Positions 34,662 through 47,049 of a stretch of 64,000 nt of DNA are shown here, one piece after another. Source of the stretch: Omphalotus guepiniiformis (Eukaryota > Basidiomycota > Agaricomycetes > Agaricales > Omphalotaceae); assembly GCA_028554645.1 (NCBI GenBank), contig JAQOOI010000057.1:124001-188000 (forward strand). Direction: 5' to 3'. The position numbers were made by a program, and so were the translations under genes. The notes beneath the pieces are model-generated. The model was not told where the DNA came from. It ran no database searches and saw nothing but the letters and a program-made list of their open reading frames with translations. Position 1 is the first letter of the stretch, and each line of letters begins with the position of its first letter.

Positions 34662-35366
34662 TCACCCAACAGGCCTTGGTGCATACGCATAATCCCTAAC
34701 GATGATCCCACACGAAACCAACAACGCTTCCCTCTCCGCACTCGTTAACTCTCTTACGGGTTCAGGTACTACGATCTCGGGTTCGGGTTCTGGATCTGTA
34801 TCGATATCTGTATCGACGTCTGTAGGGACGTCTTCACCTGCATCGGGGTCGAAGTCCGAGTAGGCGTCGAAGTCTTCGTCAGGGTGGGGTTCGGTGGGTA
34901 CGTGGAAGAGAGACGCAGCGGTGGCGGCAGAGTCAGAAGGAGTTGGTAGGTGTGTTCGGGGACGCGGAGACGTAGGAACGCGTGTAGAAGGCGCGATACA
35001 GTGACGAGATAGGCACGAAGAAGGTGAGGAAAGATGGAGATGGGATTTCGGTGTAGGTTGACGTTGGATTGGAACCTGAACGTGGTTCACACAGAGGGGG
35101 CTCGACGCGCCACTAAGTTGTTTTTCTCCATATCCCACTTCTTGTGAGGGTAGGTTTATTGATTCTCCAGTAGTGCCACTGCCACCGTTGGCGTTAGCGT
35201 TGCCATTGCCATTGGCGTCGGAAATGTGGCAAGCTGGGGGGGTATTGGTATCGCGAGGAAGAGAAGCAGGAGAAGACTCCAAGTGAGGTTGATGTATCGC
35301 AGAGATGATATGAGGACGAAGATGAGCCTGATCATGATGAGAATGAGAATCCGTTTGTTCGCGCAT
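34662..35366 (-). CDS. GIKVRDY-motif family member, short form
   Basis: A single open exon of 234 residues from the ATG at 35366. The first about 150 residues are low complexity, rich in His, Ser, Pro and Asn/Gly. An acidic stretch (FDAYSDFDPDAGEDVP, then Asp/Thr and Pro/Glu repeats) follows. The last residues are LTSAEREALLVSCGIIVRDY followed by AYAPRPVG and stop. The final motif matches MGIKVRDYAY of the gene at 6242-7448 and MGIKVRDFA of the gene at 59091-60617, but the C-terminal domain of those genes (RLL...EA..RWL.IDFEA) is missing. It is therefore either a truncated paralogue or one with a further exon I could not find. The function is unknown. Confidence 0.55.
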   Translation of the reverse strand: MREQTDSHSHHDQAHLRPHIISAIHQPHLESSPASLPRDTNTPPACHISDANGNGNANANGGSGTTGESINLPSQEVGYGEKQLSGASSPLCVNHVQVPIQRQPTPKSHLHLSSPSSCLSRHCIAPSTRVPTSPRPRTHLPTPSDSAATAASLFHVPTEPHPDEDFDAYSDFDPDAGEDVPTDVDTDIDTDPEPEPEIVVPEPVRELTSAEREALLVSCGIIVRDYAYAPRPVG

Positions 35367-35845
35367 CGCGAGTGTCCACGTCGAGTATCGATTATCTAGA
35401 ACCCCCAAAACCTAGGACTGACACCGGGCCCAAGAGCTTGAAATGCCTGTGTTCGATGGATCTGCGAGTTCAGCCGTTATATACAGCCCTCACACCTGTA
35501 CTGTGGCCCAAGCTCGCAATAAAGACCTGCTAGCGTTTTGACCATCGAACAATTGATCCTGTATGGCCACTGGCAACGGTGGTGGCGGCACAAAGGTTTC
35601 AGGTGGTGCCGGGGACCTCGGCCAAACCTCGGCTCACGAGACAGGTCCAAGTATCCGCATGACGTCACAGCCTCACTGTGCTTCGGATGCTTACATACAC
35701 ATATCTCCAGGAAAATTTCTCCCGCCCATCGATTACTCTCCTCACCCAATCCTCGCCTTTCCTTCTTTCCTTCCTCTTTCCTTCCTCCCTCTTCACCTTT
35801 CCACTAGTCACTCTACATTCACTCTAACTCTCGAACCATTCCACA
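35367..35845. other. Divergent promoter region
   Basis: This lies between the leftward GIKVRDY-motif gene and the rightward ABC-F gene. Pyrimidine-rich tracts (TTCCTTCCTC-like, about 35755-35800) precede the ABC-F start, as is common for highly expressed fungal genes. Confidence 0.5.
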
Positions 35846-38461
35846 ATGGCACCCTCCGCCTCAAAACAAAAACGACTCGCTGAAAAAGCCGCTAAAAAGG
35901 CTTCGGGCGGTGCGAGCGCTGCTGATGATGGCAGCACGGCGGGTAGTACGACTAATAGCGTTAAAGGGAGTAAAACTAGTACACCGCTTACTAGTGTACG
36001 TGGGAGTGCGGCGAATAGTAGTGAGGATGTGAGTAGTATGGCAAAGTTGCAGATTGCTACTGATAGGTGAGTGAGAATTGCAAGCGAGTTTTTATTTACC
36101 TTGGCTGATGATATTGTAGGAGTGCAGCGGGAGTGTTAGTATCTGATGTGAAAGCTCGCGATATCAAAATCGATCAGTTCACGCTTTCGTTTCATGGGAG
36201 GTTGTTGATTGAAGGAGCGGAGATTTCTTTGAATTATGGGAATAGGTATGGGTTGTTGGGTGAGAATGGTTCCGGGAAGTCAGTCATTCCCCCCTCTTAT
36301 GTCTTTCTACGCCCTCATCAACTCCCCTCCACTCTCTCTCAGTCAACATTCCTTCAATCAATCGCCGAACGCGATATTGAAATCCCACCTCACATCGATA
36401 TCTACCTAGTCCGTGGAGAAGCCGAACCATCGAACACAAACGCCCTAGACTTCATAATCGCTTCCGCCCGTGCAAAAGTCGCTAAACTCGAAGCATACAT
36501 CGAGGAATTATCAATCGCAGATGACGTCGATGATCTAGCTCTCGAAAGCGCTTACGAGGAACTCGAAGAACTCGATCCATCGACATTCGAATCAAAAGCC
36601 GGGAGTATCCTACACGGGTTAGGATTTTCACAAGAGATGATGAATAAACCCACGAAAGACATGTCTGGTGGATGGCGTATGCGTGTTGCGCTCGCCCGCG
36701 CTCTATTCGTCAAACCACATTTGCTTCTCCTGGACGAACCGACTAATCACCTTGATTTGGGTGCCGTGGTTTGGTTGGAAGCGTATTTATCGACGTATAA
36801 CCATATATTGGTTTTTACGTCTCATTCGCAAGATTTTATGGACACGGTTTGTACGCATGTTATGGATTTGACGTCGAGGAAGAAGTTGGTTTATTATACT
36901 GGGAATTATTCGGTTTATGTTAGGACGAAGATGGAGAATGAGGTTAATCAGATGAAGGCGTATGCTAAACAGCAGGATGAAATTCAGCATATCAAGAAGT
37001 GGGTTCTCCTCCGTCGTTCTTCCTTCCCCCTTCCTCCGCTCTCATGCTGATACACCCCCCCTCGTAGATTCATCGCATCAGCAGGAACATACGCCAACCT
37101 CGTCAGACAAGCCAAATCGAAACAAAAGATCCTTGACAAGATGGAAGCAGCAGGACTTGTGGAGAAGATCGAAACCCCCAAACCACTCCGATTCAATTTC
37201 GAAGATATACGTAAACTTCCACCTCCGATTATCGCGTTTGATGAAGTTGCGTTTTCGTATTCTGGGAAGAAGGAGGATTATCTTTATAAGGGTCTGAGTT
37301 TTGGTATCGAGTGAGTTGGGTTTCGGGTTTCACGCGTTAGTCTGTTTGTCGTGGAATAATTTACTGACGTGTGTTGTACTATAGCATGGACTCGAGAATA
37401 GCGATTCTAGGAGCGAATGGAGCTGGAAAGTCTACGTTGTTGCATTTGATAACGGGGGCGCTGCAACCTGTTGAAGGGACTGTTAGTAAGCATGCTGCGT
37501 TGAAGCTTGCGAAATATTCGCAGCATAGTGCGGATCAGTTGCCTTATGATCAGAGTCCGATTGGTGAGTCGTCTCCTCCGCCCTCCTCCCCTGCCCCTCC
37601 TCCCCGACCCCAACCACACGCTAACCAACACACCGTCCCCTCGCCCCACAGAATACTTCCAAACCCTCTTCTCAGCCAAATACCCCGAAAAGGACGTTCA
37701 AGCCTGGCGTGCCCAACTCGGTCGATTCGGTCTAAGCGGATCTCATCAAACGAGTCCTATAAAGCAGTTGAGCGATGGGTTGAGGAATCGAGTTGTTTTT
37801 GCGCAACTTGCGATGGAGCATCCGCATATTTTGTTGTTGGATGAGTGTTAGCACGAGACGAGTGTGGACTCGGAGCTGATGTTGTTGTGTGTGTAGATGA
37901 ACCGACTAATCATTTGGATATGGAGTCTATTGATGCGCTTGCTAAAGCGATTAAGGAGTTTGAGGGTGGTGTTGTCATTGTTTCGCATGATTTTAGTGAG
38001 TTCTCGAGCTCTTTCTGTCTTCCCTGCCTCCTACACCGCGCACCTGCCTCCTTCCGCCCCCTCCTCCTTCCGCCCCCTCCACCCCGCCCCACACCTGCTG
38101 TAACACCAGACACGGTACTGACGCACGCCCACACAGGACTCATCTCCCAAGTCGCTGAAGAACTCTGGGAAGTCGCTGATAAGAGGATCAAGAACCTTAC
38201 GAAGGAGGATATAAGTATCGTTGATTATAAGAAGATTTTGATTGGGCACAGTGAGTTTCTTGAGTTTCGTTTCGTTGGTTTCGTTTGTTTCTTCCTTCGT
38301 TTTTTCGTTCTTCGCGCGTTTCGTTTTTCGTGGTGTTTCGTGGCATTTTGGAGTGGCGTGTAGTGGAGAACGTGTTGCTGACTTGAGGTTGGGTTTTAGG
38401 TATGGCAGCGATTGAGAAGGCGAAGTTGTTTAGTAAGAATCCGTCAAAGGGGAAGACTTAG
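35846..38461 (+). CDS. ARB1: ABC-F ATPase, Arb1/ABCF2-like ribosome factor
   Basis: A cytosolic twin-ATPase without membrane segments. Arb1 acts in ribosome biogenesis and export. The basic N-terminus [20 protein letters not shown] is typical. ABC1 shows Walker [12 protein letters not shown], signature [16 protein letters not shown], and Walker [15 protein letters not shown] linker with QHIKKFIAS and the segment before [16 protein letters not shown] follow. ABC2 shows Walker [19 protein letters not shown], signature [16 protein letters not shown], and Walker [20 protein letters not shown] followed by VIVSHDF. The C-terminus ends [19 protein letters not shown], the conserved ABCF2 tail. About eight exons. 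One intron (about 36282-36341) falls within Walker A, is 60 nt long and has no stop, so the unspliced frame stays open. Several introns here are strongly pyrimidine-rich. Confidence 0.92.
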
Positions 38462-39650
38462 ATTTGGGGGTTGTCGTAGTTGTATACGGAGTCGGGCGGA
38501 GTCGTACGTGTAGGATGGGCGCAAGAGGGGCAGGGAAGGATGTAGTGTTTAGATGTACCCGAGGTCGAAGTCGAGATTGAGGGGACGGAGGCACAGAGGA
38601 AGTTCGTAGTAATGATACTTGTTTGCCATAGACAAATGTTATTCATCATTCGCGTGTATTTGACCGTGCAGATTTTTGCAGAGGCACAGGCAGAGTTACT
38701 AATTTTAGGTTTTCTCCTTGCTTTTGTGTTTTGAGGTTGAGCTCACTGTACTCGGTGTTGCACTCTACGAGGTATTCTTGCGAGTAAGACACGTTTGAAT
38801 GTTTGAACCGCTCAAGCCAAGCTCTAGCACTTACATGGCATTGAACTTACTAATTATTGTTACAGTTAGCGACTTAAAAGAAAGCTAGTACTCTTAAGAA
38901 TTGTATGTATACCTCTCATTGCAATGAAATTTGATGTACTTGAAAAAATTCAGTTGTGCAAGGCATCTACTTGTGAACCAGAATTCAAGCATGATTTATT
39001 ACAATTACACATAAGAACTGAAAGCATAATGAGGAGCACATAGGTACTACGGGTGGCAAGATTTGGACTACATCTTCAATCACTGGCATGTGTTGCTGTT
39101 AGTACAGGTTGATTAATCAACGATTCAGGAGAAATAAAGTATATACCTATTCAGAGAATTCCATCCTATGGCACAAGATGTGAATCAACATAAGAAATGA
39201 GTCCAGAAAGTAAACTTACAAACATATTCAAGCCAATCTGGAGAAGGAGGCATGCCAAGACATTTCTGGAAGAGCAATGAAGTGAAGAACATAGATCTTA
39301 CAAAGAGTACATACCCACTAACAAAATGCAAATTATGAAAACCTAGTCAGTAATAAAACCAATTACAAAAAGCTGTATTGCATACTCGCTATTATCAAAG
39401 GAATTCAGTTTCAACAACATAGTTAAGAAGATACACCTACAGCCTTGAATAGAACAGGTGCATAGGGCCTGTCAACTAAATTGTGAGGTGAGGGCAGACA
39501 CTTACATCCTAATCAAGAAATACAAATGAGATGGTATGTTGATTAGAAAGAAAGAAAGATGCAACAGACCCACTAGAATATAAAGCAATCACTGAGATCA
39601 ATGGAGAACCATTACCCCACAGAAGACATACTTTCTGAGAATAATTAAAG
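38462..39650. other. Intergenic, entering the second CpG-depleted block
   Basis: Normal composition holds to about 38.85 kb, then the sequence is AT-rich and CpG-poor. No gene recognised. Confidence 0.5.
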
Positions 39651-41180
39651 GAAAGAGTGTCAATAAGTAGAAGTCAGTCAAGTCAGACCATTACATACAT
39701 CCTGAGAATGATTGAAGGATCAAGGTCAGATGAATGGAAGGAAGCTATGTGAGAGCATCACATACTTTCTAAAAATAATTGACCCAACAGGGTTAGATGA
39801 GAAGGCAGCTATGCGAGACTATCACATACATCTCCATCCTGAGAACAATTGAAAGACCGAGAAGGTCAGATGAGTAGAAGGCAGGTATGTGAGAACATAA
39901 CATACTCCCTGAGAATGATTAAAAAACAAGAAGGTCAGATAAGTGGAAGACAGCTATAAGAGCACATCACATACATCCTGAGAATGATTAAAAGACCAAG
40001 AAGGTCAGATGAGTGGAAGGCAGCTGTGTGAGATCATCACATACAACCTGAGAATAATTGAAGGGCAGATGAGTGGAAGGCAGCTGTGTGAGATCATCAC
40101 ATACAACAAACTGAGAATGATTGAGAGACTAGTCAGATGAGTGAACCACAACTATGTGCCATCACATACAATCTGAGAATGATTGATTAGATGGGTGGAC
40201 TGCAGATATGTGAGACCAGTATATACATCCTAAGAATAATTGAAGGTCAGATGGGAGTCAAAGGTAGCAATGTGAGATCATCACAAACATGCTGAGAATG
40301 ATAGAAGGACCAAGAAGGTCAGATAAGTAGAAGGCAGCTATATGAGATCATCACATACAAACTGGAAATGTTAAGAAGGTCAGATGAGTGAAGACAGCTA
40401 TATAAGATCATCACATACAAAAATCTAAGGATGATTGCAGGAACAAGAAGATCATATGAGTGAAAGACAGCTATGTGGGACCATCCACATACAACCTGAG
40501 AATTATTGAAGGATCAAGGTCAGATAAGTGGAAGGGCAGCTATGTGAGACTGTCACATACAAACTGGGAATAATTGAAGAATCAAGAAGGTTAGACAAGT
40601 GGAAGATAGCTATGTCAGGCCATCACATACACGCTGAGAATGAATGAAGAATCAAGAAGGTCAGATAAGTGGAAGGTAGTACGCAAAACCATCACATACT
40701 CGCTGGAAATGATTGAAAAAAACAAGAAGGTCAGACAGGTGAAAGAGCTATGTGAGACCATTACATACCTCCTGAGAATGATTAAAGTATCAAGAAGATC
40801 AGATAGGTGGAAGACAGCTATGTGACCAATTACATACTCCCTGAGACTTGAAGAGTCAAGAAGGTTAGATGAGTGGAAGCTAGTCATGTGAAACCAATAC
40901 ATACTCCCTGATGCTTGAAGGGCCAAGAAGGTCAGATGAAAGAAAAGCAGTTATGTGAGACTATTACATACAAAATTCTGAGAATGATTGAAGGACAAAG
41001 GTCAGATAAGTGAAAGACAGCTATGTGGAACTATCACATACATTCTGAGAATGATTGAAGAGCCAAAGTCAGATAGATGCTTAGTGGACCACAACTATGT
41101 GAGACCATCACATACAACCTGAGAATTGAAGGATCAAGAAGGTTAGATGCACTCAGATATGAGATTATCACCTACTCTCT
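39650..41180. repeat. Large degenerate minisatellite, about 23 units of 60-80 bp
   Basis: Recurrent order: CTGAGAATGATTGAAGGA, then AAGAAGGTCAGATGAGTG, then GAAGGCAGCTATGTGAGA, then CATCACATACA, repeated about 23 times with small insertions, deletions and substitutions. Open frames across it are only by-products of the repeat. Copies near the ends are the most diverged. It lies in the CpG-poor block beside the NACHT gene. Confidence 0.88.
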
Positions 41181-41579
41181 ACCAGTAATTAAATACAGAG
41201 AGATGGTCAGACCAGTACAAGCATGCACAGTTTTAGCACATACTATCTGTAGTGAACAAATCAATATGGGTAGTGTAGCCAGATGACATGGTATACATAT
41301 ATCCTGTCAGATGCCACTCAATCTTCTGCTTCATATTTCTTGTTGAGTTTGCTAGGTACACTCACCTCCTTATATAAAAACAAGTTCTCTATTAGTAATG
41401 ATGCATAAATTATGTAGCTCAATTCTAGTGTCACATTTCACCATTGCATTTGAGATGATATCTTTGTGATCAAATCAAAGTAATGTGAAGTGTTGACATC
41501 AAAACTGAGTCTCTAATAGAAACATACCTTCTGGTGGTAGAATTTCCCTAGCATCATCCATGTAGAGAAATACAAACAT
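41181..41579. other. Spacer between minisatellite and NACHT gene
   Basis: AT-rich and CpG-poor. It may contain the last exons or 3' untranslated region of the leftward NACHT gene. No independent feature seen. Confidence 0.4.
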
Positions 41580-43379
41580 ACATATTACCCACCTCAAGCC
41601 CATGTAACAGGTCACAAATTCTGTTTTGCAAGTTAGTCAACTCACGCTTATCCTTCTGCAAGTAGCAAATAGGTTTTAGGTATCAGAGATAAACAATTAT
41701 AATCATTGACACACCTGAATTTTAGACACTAGCTGTACCAAATCATCCCTAACAAATGAAAATCTGATGGTATCCATCCACTTAGAGAAATATTCTCTGT
41801 GGTTATACAGGTTTTGCAAGTGTCCAACCCATTCATCATAGATTGCAAACTCTATGTGGATGTTCGTGTCAATGACATATGCCATATGGTGATACCAGTT
41901 ATTGCCAGCATAATCTCTTGCTTTTGGCAGGTTAGCCAGATTACTACAAAGGTGCACAAATTTATTAGTATTAAAACAATGATTTTGCATCCATATTTTT
42001 AATCACATACCAAAGAATCATTAAACATTGCTTTAGAATCAACATATGTCCATCAATCCCATCAATATTATAAACCTGTGATCGCTCCTTGTCAAGGAAA
42101 AAGTCACGCAGAGAAGCATGATATAGCTGAATAGGTTCCTCATTCTCCTGTGGTATCTGGAGAATGGAACCACAATCAATAAGTTCTTTTCTAATATCTC
42201 CTGCATTCAGTTCTTCCCTGGTATTGAAATAAAGCAGTTGTGCAAGGGCAGTAATTGGAATTGGTTTTTGAAGAGAGAGCAAAGCCCCAATGATGTCTTT
42301 GAATGCTACCATATCTTGACCATAAGATCTAAGAACTTGGAGATAAAGAGAATCCAGGCCATGATGTTGAGTGAGAGCTTGCTCCAAGTACTTGTGAGGT
42401 TGGTGCTTTTCCTCCAAGAATGAAATGAGTGTGGAAGCATAAATGAACAAGCCCTCTGACTTCTGAACAAGTGATTTGATATCAGTATCTGATGGCCATG
42501 GCAGCTCAATATTGGTCATGTACTGGCGCTTCTTTGCATACACCCTAGAGAAATGTGTTTTGAGGAATGTGCAGATATCATTATCGGCAGAGAAGTTCCA
42601 CAAGTCCAGGCTGCAGAATTTGCCAGAAAGCTCTTCTTCAATATACTCCTCCCGTCTACTAGTGAGAAGAAATCGAATTTGGAGTGAATGATTCTGACAG
42701 GAAGTAAGAGCATCGACAAGATCAATGCAGTCTTGTTGCCGACACTCATCAAGAGCATCCAAAATGACAAGTGTATTGGAAATAGAGGGAGTGCTAGAAA
42801 GAGGGACAAGAATCAACTCCTTGAGTTGGGCCTCAAGACGTTGAGTGAGAATGAGTGGATTTTGTCTAAGAGCTGCCTCTATCTTCCCTGCAACAGCAGG
42901 AAAGACTACAGCTAGCTGATAAGCAAGAGTAGGGAAGATATTGGCAACATTGGTGCGATCTGCATAAGATCTGGAGAAGAAGAAAGTACCAGCAAGCTTG
43001 TTCTCTGATTTGAATTGGTGTGCAAGTGTATGGGCAATGGTTGACTTGCCAGAACCTGCAGGACCAGAGAGCCAGAAGAAGATCTCTTGACCACTAGACG
43101 CCCACTTGTAAAGTTTATCCATCACATCCTCCCGGGTACCAGGCAGGCACCTGCGCACATTTTGATGCTCCTGAGAATTATAGATAGCTCCATGTGTGAT
43201 TTTGTGTGCAGGTATCCCGTAGTACTTTGTCTCATTCCCTAAAAGAAATAGAGTATAGTGAGACACAGCCCAGAACCATGCAACTAGAACAAGAACCCAC
43301 CGTAAAATATATACTGATTATGTCCAACATTATTGAAGTTTCCACCATGGATTTCAAGATTGCTTGCATTTGAGAACAT
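41580..43379 (-). CDS. NACHT-type NLR-like NTPase
   Basis: Exon 1 (43379-43301) encodes MFSNASNLEIHGGNFNNVGH and NQYIFYG, the short Asn/Gly-rich N-terminus typical of many mushroom NLR-like proteins. Exon 2 (from 43238) encodes a linker ending CLPGTREDVMDKLYKWASS and the NACHT NTPase: Walker A LSGPAGSGKSTIAHTLAHQF, Walker B TLVILDALDEC, sensor RFLLTSRREEYIEEEL. A winged-helix-like region follows (PIPITALAQLLYF ... LYHASLRDFFLD). A donor at about 42013 leads to a further exon (NLANLPKARDYAGNNW ... FVRDDLVQLVSKIQ) and at least one more (KDKRELTNLQNRICDLLHGL). The exact 3' end is unsure. Fungal NACHT proteins act in non-self recognition and programmed cell death. No WD40, ankyrin or TPR repeats are visible, so it may be a short form. 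It sits in CpG-poor DNA. Confidence 0.8.
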
Positions 43380-44780
43380 AATATCTAATAGCAGTTACTC
43401 TGAGTAATGAATCATCTCCAGCTTATTTAGAGTAGTGCTCACCTCAGAGTACAGCTAGAACTCTAGAAGTTAAGTGAGAAAGACAGAGATGGGAAAGGGG
43501 AGATACAAAAGTTATGGTGGGCCTACTCGGGGCATTGTTTGTGTGTGTTGTTCTTATCAGTCATATCTACAATATATTCTAATTCATCGATAATAATATA
43601 AAGCTGCCACCATCAGTGCAATAAATTCTGATTCATTGATAAATAATATCTCGAAGTCATCACTACAACATCATTGGCAGGTCAATTGAAAGTTATTACT
43701 AGTCTCTACTTTTTACATAAATGGAAGAGCTATGAAACATCTGATAGATCAATGTAATAGATTTCAATGATCATCAGTTCTAGACTGTGGAGCTCTGATA
43801 CAGATGGCATGCTATCATGTCAAAATCAACTGGTATAGAGCAAATATACTTTAGAAGTCAAGAAGGTATCCTACAATGTGGATATCTTGTTGTTACAATA
43901 GCATTCAAGATAGAAGCATTATCAGAGCCTAATCATTGGCTTCTTAAAAATATCTGTATATAAGAGTGATGAGTGACACTTTCAAGATTTTCGTAATTGA
44001 AACCTGTCAATAGATCTGCTTTCTGATAGAAACTTACATAAATTGATCTATGCTGGAAGGAACCAACGTGCTATTTGAGATGTTTGTCAAGTCCTGTTGG
44101 ATGTATTGATGCTGAGAATTTTGGGTTATATAGAGAAAATACAATAGCCATACTCCAAGGCACCAGACCATGAGACCTATCTTGAGAATTAGACTCTGGG
44201 CCACTTTGTCTGTCTACTGTTATCATCACACGTGGGATTACAGCAGGGATCACAGCAAGGTTTCATATCAACAATGAGAGCAACACTAGGGTCAAAATTC
44301 CTGTGTGCTATTTGTTTCCTCCAACTATAAAGCATTGGATATAGGATCAAATATGATAAGACTGAGCAGTGTATGTCTCCTATGCCCACTGTACCTCAGT
44401 ATAGGTACTAGAAGCAGAAACTCTCTTTAGGACATTAATGGCAGCAGAGGTAAAGCTATTGAAACCTGCAGCACCTCTGCCTCTACTTCCGCCCCTGTGC
44501 CCCAGCTCTTCCTTCATATCTCCCAAGAATCCTCATCATCAACTCATTCTCTGATTCACCTGGTGCCTGTGTGTTAGTATGCTTAGCATGAACACTGTGA
44601 CCACCACGGTATCTTCTAAGGGACTTGATGATGGCCGAATTGATGAGGTGGGATGTAGAGAGTGCTTTTGTTGAGGAAGAGTTTGGGGGAATGATTTAGG
44701 AAACAAAAGGACATGGGAGGACAAAGAACTGGCACTAGAAGACAGAGGGGAGAAACAAGAGGAGGATGGAGGTAATTTTA
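43380..44780. other. CpG-poor intergenic DNA upstream of the NACHT gene
   Basis: AT-rich, with few CG dinucleotides and no coding motif. Normal CpG frequency returns at about 44.78 kb. Confidence 0.5.
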
Positions 44781-46990
44781 TGAGCATGCATGCTTTCGAT
44801 TTGAGGGTCGTCGGAGAGGTTTAGTCGCTGGAGAGATTGTGGATCAGAGGGGGCACTGTCGAGCTTGATGTACCTTCTTGCTCCATATGTTCTTTGTATA
44901 TGTACACGGGCCGACTGTCTGCATTCTACCTTAGTCTATTGCGCCATTAGCGGCCTCTGCTAGGTCAAAGTGTCTGGAGTTGCGATTGATGCCGCGTTGA
45001 CCGGCCCCAGGAGCAGTGTTTCTGTTTAGGGACCGTACCGTAATACACTTCCTTCCTTCCTTCCGCCTTTCAAATCTGTGGACGCAATACCAACTAATAC
45101 CAATCAATCACGCCCTCGTCTTGACTCTATTCTTGACTCCTCAAAGATCTACGCCACCCACATCAGGTGTACGCTTAGTACCAGGCCCAGAATCAATCGG
45201 GAACGTTCTTAAACGAATCGCAACCCAACTCGCTAAAAGCAGAAAAATGGACGATAGGCAAACTCTGTGGGTGTGAAAACACAGTAGCGTTCACCTCCTA
45301 CAGCGCTCAAGTCCGTCGCCAGTGCGATTCAGTGGGCATTGGCGTTTGCCAAGGAACGTATACTTGCCTACTGGCCTCTCATCGAGAAGGAAACGGCTGG
45401 GGTTCTGAAGAGGTTCGTCCAGGCTCGGTCGGATGAGGGTACAGAGGTGAAAGACCGACAGAGAGATTACGTGGTGCGAATTCGAAGTAATCCGGGGCAG
45501 CTTCCGCGTTCGGTTCTTTAGAGGTACGAAAGCCACTTCCAGTGCATCTGATCCTTCCCTTGTGCTCGCGGAGGAATGTGTGGATATCCTCTCGAACAAG
45601 AATTGCTTCAGGCGGAGGGGTTTGTCTGGTTGATCTGCTCCCTGTGCCTCGCAAAAGTCCCGAGGTCATTGGAATCGTTACCGTTGATAGCGCTCTTGGA
45701 GACGGCGAGGGTGTGGAAGGTTAAGGTGCAAAGTTGTGGGTACACCATGTGAATGGAGAGATGGTAGGCTCCAGAGTCACTCCTTCTATAACCATTCCAA
45801 CTACCCCAGCTCCGCCTTCGTATAGGAAAACGCGGAACCCCATTTTGCTCCACTCTCCCTGCGGTCTCCAACTCTACCTTCAACTCCCCCCAGCCCACCC
45901 CTCAAATACTCATGATCAAATACTCATGAGCACGCCCGTTGCCACCATCAAAGCGCCTGAAAAACCCGCTCATTCACCCCAACCGTCTCACCCTCCCTCC
46001 TCGCGCTCAAATCCATCTCCCTCCGAATTCGAATTTGATCTTAAACGCGAATCTGTGTACTCCACTTTGAGGGACACCGCCATCACTGCTTTCGCCCTGT
46101 TTCTCTCGCTATACCGGAGAATCCAGTAATTGTGAACAAGGCGAACATAATCTTGTTATTGGGATAGGTGATGAAGGGCAAAAAGCGAGGTTACTGAGGT
46201 TTGAGGATAGGTGGGTCGAGGAGGTGATTGAGGGGTAATGTTGTTACGAAACCAGGATGCTGTATGTCAAGGCTATCTTGAATGAGGTCCGGAGGTAGGG
46301 TGTACCTATTCCTTTGGTGACTATTGCGCCCATTCTAACAATCCCCATACTCACAAAGCATACATCCCTCCCTCACCACTTAATGATATCTACCAACCCC
46401 CAACACCGATTGCTCAAAAACCCACTCATCCCTGAGCCGCCCACGCTGATCTTATTGCAAAAGGCACTCTCGCCTTCCGCAACATCTGGGCTATTCTCGG
46501 TCCCAAAACCTTTTCAGTCCAACCGCTGAGGGCGTACGTCTTCGGCAAGTTTGACCGAGTCGAAAACTTCGTCGAGTTTAGCTACTGTGCTGACTACGCT
46601 CGATGTTAAGTGCCCTTTCGAGGTTATCGAGGTCGTCGAGGAGGATAGGTGGCAGAGGAAGCATAGAAGGAGGTGGTCCAGGAAGTGAAGTACGAGAATG
46701 ATATTCAGGACGCCGAGTGTGTTTAGGGCAGATATTCGTTCGTTCGAGCGTTCGAGGTTGAAGAGGGCGCTGGAGGGTGGAGGAGGCAGCTTAATCGCCT
46801 GAGCGCCTGTCTAATCAGCGTCGGCGAAGTTTGTGAGCAGTGAGACCGCGACTCGCCCAGACGACTAATTCCAGAATTTAAGTCGTTGTTGGGATCCAGA
46901 AGTTTTGTCCTTGCCTTTTTGGCCTTTTGACTTTCGTCGTCTGTCATATGTTCTGCTCGGTCCTCTTTCTGCTTTTAACAACGCACAAAC
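44781..46990. pseudogene. Possible decayed coding region
   Basis: Several short frames on the plus strand read like protein but break often. Examples are WALAFAKERILAYWPLIEKE near 45339, a segment around LPVHLILPLCSRRNVWIS near 45530, and PSPSEFEFDLKRESVYSTLR near 46015. No set of canonical introns joins them in my reading, and I recognise no family. It could be a broken gene, or one with unusual introns. Confidence 0.25.
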
Positions 46991-47049
46991 ATTCATTTAC
47001 GTGACCTGATAATCTAGATAAAATTGAGTTTTTCCCATTAGAACAACAT

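Noticed and set aside
39650..41180. Regularly spaced repeats that might recall a CRISPR array
   Set aside because: Units are adjacent and degenerate over their whole length. There are no unique spacers and the genome is eukaryotic. It is a minisatellite.
44539..44787. Ser/Pro-rich minus-strand open frame
   Set aside because: Low-complexity translation at the edge of the CpG-poor block, without supporting gene structure.
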